Positions 43,171 through 52,335 of a DNA stretch of 64,000 nucleotides are shown here, one piece after another (position 1 is the first letter of the stretch; each line of letters starts with the position of its first letter). This DNA is from CAYUTA01 sp964447605 (GTDB lineage Bacteria; Bacillota; Clostridia; Christensenellales; CAG-138). Made by a program: the position numbers and the translations under genes. Below the pieces are notes generated by a model. The model made no database searches and had not been told where the DNA came from. It saw only the letters and a program-made list of their open reading frames with translations. The DNA lies in contig CAYUTA010000009.1 of NCBI GenBank assembly GCA_964447605.1, positions 1 to 64,000 on the forward strand. The letters are read 5' to 3'.

Positions 43171-43779
43171 ATGACATTTTTGCAGATGCTCGGCCCGGCC
43201 GCCGTGCCGACGCTCATCTGTTTGGCCATCGGCCTGATCATGCTGATTATCGAGCTGTTTACGCCCGGTTTCGGCGTGGCCGGCATCGCCGGGCTGGTTT
43301 GCCTGGCCGCGTCGATCCTCATGCAGTATGTTTGGGGAAACGCGCGCGTGGCCACCTATCTGCTGGCAATCGTGCTGCTCGTCATCCTGTTGACAATCCT
43401 GTGGTTTGTGCGCTCGTTCCAGCGCGGCAGGCTGAGCCGTTCGTTCCTTGTGCTCAACGACAGCATCGACGGCGCTTCCGTGCCCGATGTTGCCGCCGCC
43501 AGAGCCGAGTATATTGGTAAAATCGGCGTGACCGTCACGCCGCTGCGTCCTTCGGGCATCGCGCAGATTGGCGGCGCCCGGCTCGACGTGATGGCGACGG
43601 GTACGTTTATTGAGCAGGGACAACCGGTTGAAGTCGTCAACGCCGAGGGGATGCACATCCTCGTACGGGAAGTTCCGCAGGACGCCGCAGCGGAGGACGT
43701 CTCCGATGTGGAGGCCTGCCTGTCCGCCGACGATGCGCAGGCCGCATCCGCCCCCGCGGAGGACCCGTCCGCGCAATGA
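43171..43779 (+). CDS. NfeD family membrane protein
   Basis: A 202-residue protein with an N-terminal trio of membrane helices (about 10-85) and a soluble C-terminal OB-fold: YIGKIGVTVTPLRPSGIAQIGGARLDVMATGTFIEQGQPVEVV, the NfeD_C signature. A variable acidic tail follows. NfeD proteins work with flotillin-type proteins in membrane microdomains, and floA is two genes downstream here, the normal pairing. AAGGAGGG lies seven bases before ATG 43171. It is the first gene of a run of closely packed plus-strand genes reaching 48175. Confidence 0.9.
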   Translation: MTFLQMLGPAAVPTLICLAIGLIMLIIELFTPGFGVAGIAGLVCLAASILMQYVWGNARVATYLLAIVLLVILLTILWFVRSFQRGRLSRSFLVLNDSIDGASVPDVAAARAEYIGKIGVTVTPLRPSGIAQIGGARLDVMATGTFIEQGQPVEVVNAEGMHILVREVPQDAAAEDVSDVEACLSADDAQAASAPAEDPSAQ

Positions 43780-43988
43780 AATACTGTAAAAAATGCGGCG
43801 TGCTCCATTCCGGGTTGCTGGAGCAGTGTCCCAAGTGTAACGCCATGCTGGCCGGGCATGAGGAGCCGCCCGCGCCCGAAGCGCCCAAGGCGGTCCGGGT
43901 ACGGCAATGGATTGCCCTTTGTGTCGGCATTCCCGCGTTCATCGGCGTGCTGTATCTGGTCATCGGCTGGCTCGTTTCGCGGGTCTAA
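43776..43988 (+). CDS. Small zinc-ribbon membrane protein
   Basis: A 70-residue protein: an N-terminal zinc ribbon with CKKC and CPKC (residues 4-21), a short Pro/Glu-rich linker and one membrane helix (WIALCVGIPAFIGVLYLVIGWLV). Its ATG overlaps the nfeD stop by four bases, so the two are translated together. Such proteins are frequent in Clostridia, and no function is known. Its place between nfeD and floA suggests a role in the same membrane complex, an inference only. Confidence 0.75.
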   Translation: MKYCKKCGVLHSGLLEQCPKCNAMLAGHEEPPAPEAPKAVRVRQWIALCVGIPAFIGVLYLVIGWLVSRV

Positions 43989-44099
43989 GCCCCGCGCAAG
44001 ACGCCTGCAGATACGTGTTTTGACCGCTTTCCGCGCCGGAAACGGCGCTGGTCGGCGGCATGAAACCATACTAAAATAAACTGCTGGAGGTAACAAACC

Positions 44100-45077
44100 A
44101 TGTTTGGTCCTATTTTCATCATCGTACTGGTCATTGTATTTCTGATTCTGTTCTTCACGTTTGTGCCGCTCGGGCTGTGGATCTCGGCGCGCGCGTCCGG
44201 CGTGAAAATCGGCATTGCGCAGCTGGTCGCCATGCGTGTGCGTAAGGTCGTTCCTTCGCGCATCGTCAACCCCATGATCAAGGCAACCAAGGCCGGGCTG
44301 GATGTTTCCATCAATAAGCTCGAGGCGCATTATCTGGCGGGCGGCAATGTGGACCGCGTCATCAACGCACTCATTGCCTCACAGCGCGCGGGCATTCCGC
44401 TCGGCTTTGAGCAGGCGTGCGCCATCGACCTGGCCGGCCGCGACGTGCTCAACGCCGTACAGATGAGCGTCAACCCCAAGGTCATCGAAACCCCGGTCAT
44501 CGCGGCGGTCGCCATGAACGGCATCGAGCTGCGCGCCAAGGCGCGCGTTACCGTGCGCGCGAACATCGACCGCCTTGTCGGCGGCGCGGGTGAAGAGACC
44601 ATCATCGCCCGCATCGGCGAGGGCATCGTGACCACCGTCGGCAGCGCGTCCAGCCACAAGGACGTGCTGGAAAACCCGGACCGGATTTCCCGCACCGTTT
44701 TGAGCAAGGGCCTTGACGCGGGCACGGCGTTTGAGATTCTTTCCATCGATATTGCGGATGTGGACGTTGGCCGCAACGTTGGCGCGCAGCTGCAAATCGA
44801 CCAGGCAGAGGCAGACAAGCGCATTGCGCAGGCCAAGGCCGAGGAGCGCAGGGCAATGGCCGTTGCACAGGAGCAGGAGAACATCGCCGCCGTGCAGGGC
44901 ATGCGCGCGCGCGTTATTGAGGCGGAGGCCGAGGTCCCCAAGGCTTTGGCGTTTGCGTTCCGCGAGGGCCGCATCGGCGCACTGGACTATTACAACATGC
45001 AGAACGTGATTTCGGACACCGATATGCGCAACGCCATTACCAAGGGCACCAAACCGGTGGAACCTGAAAAGAAATAA
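44100..45077 (+). CDS. floA: Flotillin-like protein FloA
   Basis: FloA scaffolds functional membrane microdomains. The 325-residue protein starts with a hydrophobic hairpin (FIIVLVIVFLILFFTFVPLGLWI). It then has the conserved stretch VVPSRIVNPMIKATKAGLDVSINKLEAHYLAGGNVDRVI, a PHB-like domain, and the coiled-coil tail with EA repeats (QIDQAEADKRIAQAKAEERRAMAVAQEQE). Length and order match the Bacillus YqfA family almost exactly. CTGGAGGTAAC precedes the ATG. It follows nfeD, as in Bacillus. Confidence 0.97.
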   Translation: MFGPIFIIVLVIVFLILFFTFVPLGLWISARASGVKIGIAQLVAMRVRKVVPSRIVNPMIKATKAGLDVSINKLEAHYLAGGNVDRVINALIASQRAGIPLGFEQACAIDLAGRDVLNAVQMSVNPKVIETPVIAAVAMNGIELRAKARVTVRANIDRLVGGAGEETIIARIGEGIVTTVGSASSHKDVLENPDRISRTVLSKGLDAGTAFEILSIDIADVDVGRNVGAQLQIDQAEADKRIAQAKAEERRAMAVAQEQENIAAVQGMRARVIEAEAEVPKALAFAFREGRIGALDYYNMQNVISDTDMRNAITKGTKPVEPEKK

Positions 45078-45092
45078 AAAGGGCGGATTCGT

Positions 45093-45668
45093 ATGGATTT
45101 ACTCTTAATTCTACTCGGTATTATCTGGGTGGCGGTTTCCGCCGTCAACAGGAAAAAGCGTAAGGAGGCGCAGGAGGAAGCTGCGCGCAAACAAGCGCAG
45201 GCGCAGGAGGGCTCGTCCTCCGCGCCCATGCAGCGCCGGCAGCCGCCGAGCACGTTTGACCCGTACTTTGGCGGCGCCGTAACGCCCGCCGCACCGGCGT
45301 CCAAACCGGCTGCGCCGCGCCAGGCAATCGATACCACGCTGCAAAAGCGCGTTTCAGAAGCGCCGCAGACCCGTACGCGCGAAGCGGTCGGAACGCGGGT
45401 GCATGCAACGAGCGAAAAACGTCATACGCTTGAAGCAAGCAGCCTGACCGGCCATGCGCATACGGAAAGCAGTCTGACCGGCATCGTGGAGGAGTGCCCG
45501 CCAAAGGCGCCGCAGACGCAGCCGGCGCAGGCGCCCGCTTTCCCGCGGCCGGGCATGCCGGCCGCAGACGCGCCTGCACCATTCAACTGGAATGTGTCGG
45601 AGGTGACACGCGGGCTGGTGCTCGCCGAAATACTCGGCAAACCCAAGGCGCTGAAAAATCGGGCATGA
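45093..45668 (+). CDS. Uncharacterised single-helix protein downstream of floA
   Basis: A 191-residue protein with an N-terminal membrane helix (LLLILLGIIWVAVSAV), a basic segment, a long Pro/Ala/Gln-rich and probably disordered middle, and a conserved-looking C-terminus NWNVSEVTRGLVLAEILGKPKALKN. I recall that ending in proteins beside floA in other Clostridia. It could tether something to the FloA/NfeD assembly through that C-terminal motif. It starts 15 bases after floA and overlaps the next gene by four bases, so the operon is continuous. Confidence 0.65.
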   Translation: MDLLLILLGIIWVAVSAVNRKKRKEAQEEAARKQAQAQEGSSSAPMQRRQPPSTFDPYFGGAVTPAAPASKPAAPRQAIDTTLQKRVSEAPQTRTREAVGTRVHATSEKRHTLEASSLTGHAHTESSLTGIVEECPPKAPQTQPAQAPAFPRPGMPAADAPAPFNWNVSEVTRGLVLAEILGKPKALKNRA

Positions 45669-47077
45669 CCAAGGCCAAGCGAAATATGGTTTTCTGGAAA
45701 AGGGTACTGTTTACGGCTGTACCCTTACTGTTGCTCTTGATTTTCTATACCGTATGGATGCTGACGCAGGCTCCCGTAGAACTGCCTGCGCAGCTTGCGG
45801 CAGCCGCAATCACCTTTTTATTTGCACTGCTCGGCTTGCGTTTCATTCCGCAGTGGATGGATGCCTGGAGCGTTAAGCCGTGGCAACCCGTCCGCCCTTC
45901 CGTAGGCAAGCGCAGCGGACGGCACGACAAACTGCATCCTTTTTTGCAGATTATCCTGTGCCTGACGGCGTTTCGCCTTCTGCTGTTTGTCCTCGCGTAT
46001 GGAATGGTATACCTGCGCGACGGTTACGTTGGCGGGGTGTTCGATACGCTCGAAGTTTGGAACATGCTCGGCACGGACGGGCGGCATTACCTGAAGATTG
46101 CGGAAAACTGGTATGTTTCCTCCGGCGACGACCGGCTGCTGCTGGTATTCATGCCGCTGTATCCCATACTGGTGCGCATCTTCCACTATGTGTTTCAAAA
46201 TTATCTCACCAGCGGGCTGTTCGTTTCCAACGTATGCTGTGTGTTTGCGGGCTATCTGTTCTATGAGCTTGCGCTGTTGGATATGGATAAAAAATCGGCC
46301 CTGCGCTCGCTCAAGTTCCTCTTCCTGCTTCCTGCTTCGTTCCTGTTCAGCGCGCCGCTTTCAGACAGCCTGTTTTTGCTGTTGAGCGTTTGCTGCGTCT
46401 ACTTCATGCGCAAGGATCGCTACCTGCTGAGCGGCATCATGGGGCTGCTTGCCTCGTTTACACGCATGCCGGGCATTCTGCTCATGGTTCCCGTATGCTT
46501 TGAGCTGGTCGGCAAGTGCGTCCGTGAGGCGCCCGAACTGCGCGCCCGCGCCGGCGCACGCTGGCGGCGCGGCATCATCGGCAGGGTTTGCTGCATGCTG
46601 CTCATCCCCCTGGGCTTTGGGCTGTATCTGCTGATCAACAACGCCGTTTCCGGGGAGCCGCTGATGTTTTTAACCTATCAGCGCGCGCACTGGCACCAGC
46701 AGATGGGCTGGTTTTTCAGCACGGTGGCAACACAGGCCAAGAACGCCGTCGATGCGGCTTCCACAAATCCCGATATGCTTTGGGGACTCTGGATTCCCAA
46801 CCTTGTATATCTGTTCGCCTCGCTGGGCATTGTGGCCGCCGCGCAAAAAAAGCTGCGCGCCTCCCATGTGGCATATTTCATCATATACTATCTGGTATGT
46901 ATGGGCGCGACGTGGCTGTTAAGTGCGCCGCGCTATCTGACGGCATGCTATCCCCTTGCGCTTTCGATGGGCGCCTTGACGGGCAAGCGCTGGGCCAACG
47001 TGCTTGCAACGCTTCTGTGCGTTAGTTTGCAGCTGCTTTACCTGCTTGCCTATGTAAATCAATGGTATGTATACTAG
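45665..47077 (+). CDS. PIG-V-like mannosyltransferase family membrane protein
   Basis: A 470-residue integral membrane protein with about ten hydrophobic segments. The first large extracellular loop contains DTLEVWNMLGTDGRHYLKIAENWY, where D-x-x-H/Y mimics the catalytic Asp loop of GT-C dolichol-phosphate-mannose-type enzymes. FMPLYPILVRIF follows, as in the PIG-V family. It probably transfers a sugar from a polyprenyl phosphate to a surface molecule. ATG 45665 overlaps the previous stop by four bases, and it overlaps the following chromate transporter gene by 11 bases. Confidence 0.8.
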   Translation: MTKAKRNMVFWKRVLFTAVPLLLLLIFYTVWMLTQAPVELPAQLAAAAITFLFALLGLRFIPQWMDAWSVKPWQPVRPSVGKRSGRHDKLHPFLQIILCLTAFRLLLFVLAYGMVYLRDGYVGGVFDTLEVWNMLGTDGRHYLKIAENWYVSSGDDRLLLVFMPLYPILVRIFHYVFQNYLTSGLFVSNVCCVFAGYLFYELALLDMDKKSALRSLKFLFLLPASFLFSAPLSDSLFLLLSVCCVYFMRKDRYLLSGIMGLLASFTRMPGILLMVPVCFELVGKCVREAPELRARAGARWRRGIIGRVCCMLLIPLGFGLYLLINNAVSGEPLMFLTYQRAHWHQQMGWFFSTVATQAKNAVDAASTNPDMLWGLWIPNLVYLFASLGIVAAAQKKLRASHVAYFIIYYLVCMGATWLLSAPRYLTACYPLALSMGALTGKRWANVLATLLCVSLQLLYLLAYVNQWYVY

Positions 47078-47612
47078 CGTAAAAGAGCTGTTTATCATCT
47101 ATCTGGCCTTTTTAAAAATCGGCGCATTCATGTTCGGCGGCGGCTACTCGATGCTGCCGCTGTTAACGCGCGAACTGGTGGACAAGCAGGGCTGGGTAAC
47201 GGAGGCGGAACTGCTCGATTACTTTGCCATTGCGCAGTGCACTCCGGGGATCATTGCGGTCAATACCGCGACGTTCGTTGGGCAGAAGCGGCGCGGCCTG
47301 CCCGGCGGCGCGGTTGCCACGCTGGGCGTAATTACCGTACCCGTTGTACTGATTCTTTTGATTGCCGCCGTGCTGATCGGCCTGTGGCACCATCCCCTTC
47401 TGACGCATGCGTTCGCGGGCGTGCGCGTCGCAGTTTCCGCGCTGATTCTTTCCGCCGTGGTGCGCATGGTGCGCGCAAGCGTGAAAAATCTGTTTGGAAT
47501 CGCATTGGCCGCGCTCAGCTTTGTGCTCGTTGGGATTCTTAACCTCTCGCCCGCGCTCGCGGTGATCATTGCCGCGGCCGCGGGGTTGATTTACGCGAGG
47601 TTCAAGCCATGA
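47067..47612 (+). CDS. chrA: Chromate transporter, N-terminal-half protein
   Basis: A 181-residue CHR-domain protein with five or six hydrophobic segments. FMFGGGYSMLPLLTRELVDKQGWV and the FAIAQCTPGIIAVNTATFVGQ motif are the family signature. Short CHR proteins work in pairs with opposite membrane orientation; the partner follows directly with a four-base overlap. Known members export chromate, but in anaerobes the natural anion is uncertain. It overlaps the mannosyltransferase gene by 11 bases. Confidence 0.92.
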   Translation: MYTSVKELFIIYLAFLKIGAFMFGGGYSMLPLLTRELVDKQGWVTEAELLDYFAIAQCTPGIIAVNTATFVGQKRRGLPGGAVATLGVITVPVVLILLIAAVLIGLWHHPLLTHAFAGVRVAVSALILSAVVRMVRASVKNLFGIALAALSFVLVGILNLSPALAVIIAAAAGLIYARFKP

Positions 47613-48175
47613 CGCTACTGCTCTTATTCTATGAATTCTTCAAAGCGGGCCTGTTTGCCGTGGGCGGCGGACTGGCTACATTGCCGTTTATATTAAAAAT
47701 GATGGAGCGCTATCCGGAATGGTTCGGCACGATGCAGCTTGCCGATATTGTCGCTATCGCGGAATCCACGCCCGGTCCGGTCGGCGTCAACGCCGCCACG
47801 TTTGCAGGCTATTTGGCCGCTGGCGTGCCGGGCGCGCTGGTCGCGTCGCTTGCCGTGATTCTGCCCTCCTTCCTCGTCATCACTATCATTGCGGGCATGC
47901 TCGAAAGGTTCCGCGGCAACCGCTTTGTCGGGCAGGCGTTCGACGGACTGCGTCCCGCTGTTTCCGGCCTAATCGCCGCGGCGGGATATTCGGTCTTTCG
48001 TCTTGCCATCCTGCGGGGAACCCTCGCCTCCGGGCTGTTGCAGGCCGTCGACTGGCGCTGCATCATTCTCTTCGCGCTCATTTTTACAGCAACGCAAATC
48101 AAAAAGCTTGGCAAGCTGCATCCGGTGGTATACATCGCCATCGGTGCGCTTGCAGGAATGCTGCTAAGCTTATAG
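47609..48175 (+). CDS. chrA: Chromate transporter, C-terminal-half protein
   Basis: The partner half of the chromate transporter pair: 188 residues with the CHR motifs LFAVGGGLATLPFILKMMERYPEWF and VAIAESTPGPVGVNAATFAGY, followed by further helices. It starts four bases before the stop of the first half. Both are needed for transport in characterised short-chain pairs. This is the last gene of the nfeD-floA run; a 426-base gene-free interval follows. Confidence 0.92.
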   Translation: MTLLLLFYEFFKAGLFAVGGGLATLPFILKMMERYPEWFGTMQLADIVAIAESTPGPVGVNAATFAGYLAAGVPGALVASLAVILPSFLVITIIAGMLERFRGNRFVGQAFDGLRPAVSGLIAAAGYSVFRLAILRGTLASGLLQAVDWRCIILFALIFTATQIKKLGKLHPVVYIAIGALAGMLLSL

Positions 48176-48601
48176 CATGCGGTTTTTCCGTTCCCTGCGT
48201 GGATTCGTTCAGTTGTTTTTCTCCCTCCGGCTTCCCGCCGCGATATTCATACAAAATGATTCAATCGGTCAAAAAATGTGGGTGGCCGGCCGGGATGTGA
48301 AACGCCGCCGTGCCGCTCCGGTCATAAGCCGTCAGAAACGCTGTTTTGACGCAAACCCACTCGGCATGAATTCCAGATGCGGCCGCAATCCGGGTCTGCC
48401 CCGCTGCTTGTCGGTTTTAACGGATGCCCCACTCTTCGGCAGGTGATGCGCCACGGATTGACGAGACGGGAGCGGCGCTTGTCTTTTTCAACAGATTGAA
48501 ACGGGAGCTAACGCTTCTGCGCTCACTCCCGCCGCCTATTGTGCAATGATTTGTTTTTTCAGAAGGCGACCGGGAAACGACGCACCCCAGCCGGGAAGCT
48601 A
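48176..48601. other. Gene-free interval between convergent genes
   Basis: I see no credible gene. A hairpin CGGGAG (48502-48507) / CTCCCG (48526-48531), enclosing a second smaller stem, lies about 70 bases after the minus-strand EF-G-like gene and could end it. No strong T-run is present for either direction. Confidence 0.5.
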
Positions 48602-50674
48602 TTATTCTTCCTCCTCTTCTTCCTTCTTGGCCTGCTCGATGATCTTCTGCGCCAGATTGGCGGGCACGTCTTCATAGCGGACGAACTCGCTTTTAAACGA
48701 GCCGCGGGCCTGCGTCATGCTGCGCAGGTCGGTGGCATACTTGAACATCTCTGAAAGCGGCGCTTCGGCAACAATCTCCGTGCCGCCGTCCATCGGGTTC
48801 ATGCCTAGCATACGGCCGCGGCGACGGTTTAAATCGCCGATGATATCGCCCACGTACTCGCTCGGCACAAAGATGTCGTAACGGTAGATTGGCTCGATGA
48901 GCGCCGGGGATGCTTTGACGCACGCCGCCTTATAGGACAGCCTCGCAGCAGACTTGAACGCAACCTCCTTGGAATCAACGGGGTGATACTTTCCGTCGTA
49001 GAGCGTGGCCTTGATGCCGACCATCGGATAACCCGCCAGCACGCCGCGCTGCATGGCTTCCCGAAGTCCCTTTTCAACGGCCGGAACATATTCCTTGGGC
49101 ACCACGCCGCCGACAATGGCATTGACAAACTCAAAGTCCGTACCCTCGGGCGCCGGTTCAAAGCGCATCTGCACAACGCCGAACTGACCGCTGCCGCCGG
49201 ATTGCTTTTTATGCTTACCTTCGGCTTCCGCCATGGAACGAATGGTCTCGCGGTATGGGATGCGCGGGTCGGAAAGCTGCGCCTCCACATTGGCCTTATT
49301 CTTCAGCTTGCTGCAGACCACGTCGATATGCATTTCTCCAAGTCCGGAGATAAGCACGTCGCCGGTTTCCGCATTCTTCTCAATGAGGATGGTCGGGTCC
49401 TCCTCCTTGATGCGGTTGAGCCCGGAGATGACCTTGTCGTCCTCCCCCTGCTTCCTGGACGTAACGGCCAGGGAGATGCAGGGCCTCGGAAAATCAATTT
49501 CAGCAAACTTTACGGGCGCGGACTGGTCGCACAGCGTGTCGCCTGTGGCCGTAAACTGCAGCTTGGGCAACGCGCCGATATCGCCTGCGCCGAGCTTATC
49601 GACATTGATGCTCTTCTTGCCGCGCAGCATAACGGGCGCGGTGGGCTTCTCCGCCTTTTCGGCGTTTGTGTTATAGGGCGTGACGGATGCGTCGAGCGTG
49701 CCGCCGTATACCTTAACAATCGAATATTTGCCAAACTGATCCGACACGGTCTTGACGACCTGTGCGGCAAACTTGCCGTCCTTTTTGATCTCAACTTCCT
49801 TGCCGGTCTTCGTGTCGACCGCCCTGGGCGCTTTGCACTCCTCTGCGGAAGGCAGGTAGCGCACCATGTTGTCAATGAGCGTGTATACGCCGATGTTGGG
49901 CGCGGCCGCCACGCAGCACACTGGCGTTACGATGCCCTCTTTTACGCCGGCGGACAAACCCTTTAGAATCTCCTCGCGGCTGAGCTCGCCCTCGTCGAAG
50001 TATTTTTCCATCAACGCCTCGTCGCTCTCTGCGGCGGCTTCCGTCAGCTTCTCATAGAGCGACTTCGCCTCGGCGGAAAGCGCCGCCGGAATCTCCGTCT
50101 CCTTCTCGCCCTTGCCGTCAAACAGCCTGGCGGTCATGTTTACGATATCCACATAGCCCTTGAAAACGCCGCCCTCGAGGATCGGCAGCTGAATCGGCAC
50201 GACGCTCGGTCCAAACTTCTCGCTGATGGCGGCCATAACCTTTTCAAAGTTGGCGTTCTCGCGGTCGAGCTGGTTGATGACCATCATGCGCGCCTTGTTC
50301 TGCTTCTGACACATGGCCATCGCCTTTTCCGCACCGACAACAGGGCCGGAAACCGCGCCGACAACGACGAGCGCGCTGTCGGCAAGCGCCATTGCCGAGG
50401 CGACCTCGCCATAAAAATCGAAAAATCCCGGCGCGTCGATGATATTGATCTTGGCGCCCTTCCACTCAAAGGGCGCAAGGGCCGCGTTGATGGAAATGCC
50501 GCGCCTGGTTTCTTCAGGGTCAAAGTCGGTGGTGGTCGTGCCGTTCTCGACCTTGCCAAAACGCTCCAGCAAGCCTGCAGCATGCAGCATGGCCTCGGTC
50601 AACGTGGTTTTGCCCTCACCGCCATGACCGAATACGCCGATGTTGCGAATGTCTTTTGCAGTGTAGTCTTTCAT
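48602..50674 (-). CDS. EF-G-like translational GTPase (FusA2 type)
   Basis: A 690-residue GTPase of the elongation factor G family. Its G1 motif is FGHGGEGKTTLTE, G2 region ETRRGISI, G3 DAPGFFDF and G4 NQLDREN. G3 reads DAPG, as usual for the EF-G2/FusA-like paralogues, and the N-terminus is shorter than canonical EF-G. Domains II to V follow with AGDIGALPKLQFTATGDTL and VVGGVVPKEYVPAVEKGLREAM. Bacillota often carry this second EF-G; its role in translocation or ribosome rescue is unclear. GGGGGAACTCAG precedes ATG 50674. The extension in frame to 50761 is not family-like. The Glu-rich tail EEEEEE is normal for the group. Confidence 0.9.
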   Translation of the reverse strand: MKDYTAKDIRNIGVFGHGGEGKTTLTEAMLHAAGLLERFGKVENGTTTTDFDPEETRRGISINAALAPFEWKGAKINIIDAPGFFDFYGEVASAMALADSALVVVGAVSGPVVGAEKAMAMCQKQNKARMMVINQLDRENANFEKVMAAISEKFGPSVVPIQLPILEGGVFKGYVDIVNMTARLFDGKGEKETEIPAALSAEAKSLYEKLTEAAAESDEALMEKYFDEGELSREEILKGLSAGVKEGIVTPVCCVAAAPNIGVYTLIDNMVRYLPSAEECKAPRAVDTKTGKEVEIKKDGKFAAQVVKTVSDQFGKYSIVKVYGGTLDASVTPYNTNAEKAEKPTAPVMLRGKKSINVDKLGAGDIGALPKLQFTATGDTLCDQSAPVKFAEIDFPRPCISLAVTSRKQGEDDKVISGLNRIKEEDPTILIEKNAETGDVLISGLGEMHIDVVCSKLKNKANVEAQLSDPRIPYRETIRSMAEAEGKHKKQSGGSGQFGVVQMRFEPAPEGTDFEFVNAIVGGVVPKEYVPAVEKGLREAMQRGVLAGYPMVGIKATLYDGKYHPVDSKEVAFKSAARLSYKAACVKASPALIEPIYRYDIFVPSEYVGDIIGDLNRRRGRMLGMNPMDGGTEIVAEAPLSEMFKYATDLRSMTQARGSFKSEFVRYEDVPANLAQKIIEQAKKEEEEEE

Positions 50675-50886
50675 CTGAGTTCCCCCTAGTTTATTTCTAT
50701 ATGGAATCCGCAGTTTGCTGCGGAATGATCCCGCAAAGAAGCGCGTTTGCCAGAAAAGCACCGTCTCATATTGTACCAGTTTGCCGTCGCCTTGTAAACG
50801 GGTATTTTGCGTGCAGTATTACGATTTTTGCTTCCCGGCCGCTGCGGTTCGCGCCGCTTTCGGAAGCGGCTCTGTCCTACAAACAA

Positions 50887-50917
50887 GGGGGCTGTCCGGT
50901 TCGGGCAGCCCCCTTCA
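50887..50917. terminator. Hairpin after the DUF975 gene
   Basis: AAGGGGGCTG (50887-50896) and CAGCCCCCTT (50908-50917) pair perfectly around an 11-base loop. It is 40 bases beyond the DUF975 stop on the minus strand, and the sequence after it is only moderately T-rich (GTTTGT). Confidence 0.65.
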
Positions 50918-50956
50918 TTTCAGATACGCATCCAGAATCCGAATGCAGCTATTTTC

Positions 50957-51754
50957 CTACAGCTGCACCGGACCGGTTTCCGGTCCGGCGGAAGCGTCTG
51001 CAGAGCGGGACAGCTGTGCTTCTTCCAACGGCAGCTTGCCCGAAAGATCCATATAGAACGCTGTTTCCGCCGCCTTTACATAAGGCGCAAGAAAGACTGC
51101 GCCGATGCCAAACGTGCATGCCACGAGCAGATACCAGCCGATGAAGCTCAAGCCCAGACAGAACAGACGGCCCTTGTTGCCGTTCATCAGCTCTTTGCTC
51201 TTTTCAATGGCCGCGCTGGCGGTTAGCTCCGGATGCTCAGCCATCAGGTACGGCGCCATCGCATAGCGGTATGCCGCAATGATGCCCGGTATGACGAGCA
51301 GAAGCAACCATGCAAAGATTTTCAGCCCCATCAGCACGCGCAGCCAGAGCGCCCGGCCAAAGATGGAAAAGCGCGAAAACAGATCGTCCAGCGACGGCTT
51401 CTCACTGGATTCATACAGATGGATATTGAACCGATTGTAACCGAGTTCCACCGCGCCGCCAATGATGAACAGCGCGATGCCGATGATCACGGCGACGGTA
51501 AGAATCGAGATCATCACCGTTGTCAAAAAGCCCGCAACAGCGGGATCCATCTGCATATCCAGATTGCCCCGGAACTGCTGCACATCCCCTGCGCTGAACG
51601 CCCGGCTGCTTCCACCCGCGCTTGCTCCCGCGCCGCCGGACGAGCCGCCTGTTCCTCCGAGTATGCCTGCAATCAGCGCCGCCAATACCGCCAACCAATA
51701 GCGTCCGTTGAGCGCCTTCCGCGCCGCGGCACGAAAATCCCTGGCTTTTCTCAT
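50957..51754 (-). CDS. DUF975 family membrane protein
   Basis: A 265-residue integral membrane protein of the DUF975 family. It has an N-terminal helix, a Gly/Ser-rich loop (GGTGGSSGGAGASAGGSS), and then four to five helices with the family's YNRFNIHLYESSEKPSLDDLFSRF cytoplasmic motif, IPGIIAAYRYAMAPYLMAEHPELTASAAIEKSKELM, and a conserved SFIGWYLL. Function unknown. ATG 51754 follows AGGAGGG by ten bases; the frame runs on for seven codons. It stands alone on the minus strand between the EF-G-like gene and the nitroreductase. Confidence 0.85.
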   Translation of the reverse strand: MRKARDFRAAARKALNGRYWLAVLAALIAGILGGTGGSSGGAGASAGGSSRAFSAGDVQQFRGNLDMQMDPAVAGFLTTVMISILTVAVIIGIALFIIGGAVELGYNRFNIHLYESSEKPSLDDLFSRFSIFGRALWLRVLMGLKIFAWLLLLVIPGIIAAYRYAMAPYLMAEHPELTASAAIEKSKELMNGNKGRLFCLGLSFIGWYLLVACTFGIGAVFLAPYVKAAETAFYMDLSGKLPLEEAQLSRSADASAGPETGPVQL

Positions 51755-51801
51755 ATAAGATATTCCCTCCTGCATGTATTGGTTTTGGCCCTATCCGCCG
51801 C

Positions 51802-52329
51802 TTAACCGGCCGGCGTAACCAACTCGGCAAACGGCAGCCGCTCCTTTTTCATCTTAGGCGCCTCGGCGGCATAGCCTACCGACAGCAGCAGGTGCACGCG
51901 GCGCTCCGGCGCAATGCCAAACAGCCTTTTCACGCCCTCCTCATCCGCCGAGCCGATGATGCAGGTGGAAAGGCCCTTCTCAACCGCCGCAAGCGCCAGA
52001 TAGGCCGCGGCGATCCCCGCGTCCGCCGTTGGAAAATCATGCGGCAGGCCATCGGCAACGCGCGACTCGCGCACTGTGCTCGAAATTACGATAAACGCCG
52101 GCGCTTCATGCGCCCAGGCGTTGTTGCCCGGGATCACCTTGCACAACTCGGCAACCTTCTTCGCGCTCTCGCCCTCGGCAATCACAAACCGCCAGGACTG
52201 GCGATTGCTCGCATTGGGGGACAGAATGGCCGTTTCGACCAGCTCCACCAGGTCCGCATGCGCAACCGGTTTATCCGCATAATGGCGGCAGCTTTCACGC
52301 GCAAGCGCAAGTTCTTTCAACGATTTCAT
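51802..52329 (-). CDS. Nitroreductase family protein
   Basis: An FMN-dependent nitroreductase-fold protein of 175 residues. RESCRHYADKPV near the start binds FMN phosphate, SPNASNRQSWRFVIAE is the second FMN segment, and the GIAAAYLALAAVEKGLSTCIIGS helix and LLLSVGYAAEAP motif complete the family pattern. Substrate unknown; members reduce quinones or nitro compounds or break down flavin. AAAGGAG precedes the ATG. It starts just after the DUF2156 gene on the same strand, six bases away, so both are probably one transcript. Confidence 0.9.
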   Translation of the reverse strand: MKSLKELALARESCRHYADKPVAHADLVELVETAILSPNASNRQSWRFVIAEGESAKKVAELCKVIPGNNAWAHEAPAFIVISSTVRESRVADGLPHDFPTADAGIAAAYLALAAVEKGLSTCIIGSADEEGVKRLFGIAPERRVHLLLSVGYAAEAPKMKKERLPFAELVTPAG

Positions 52330-52335
52330 ATTTCT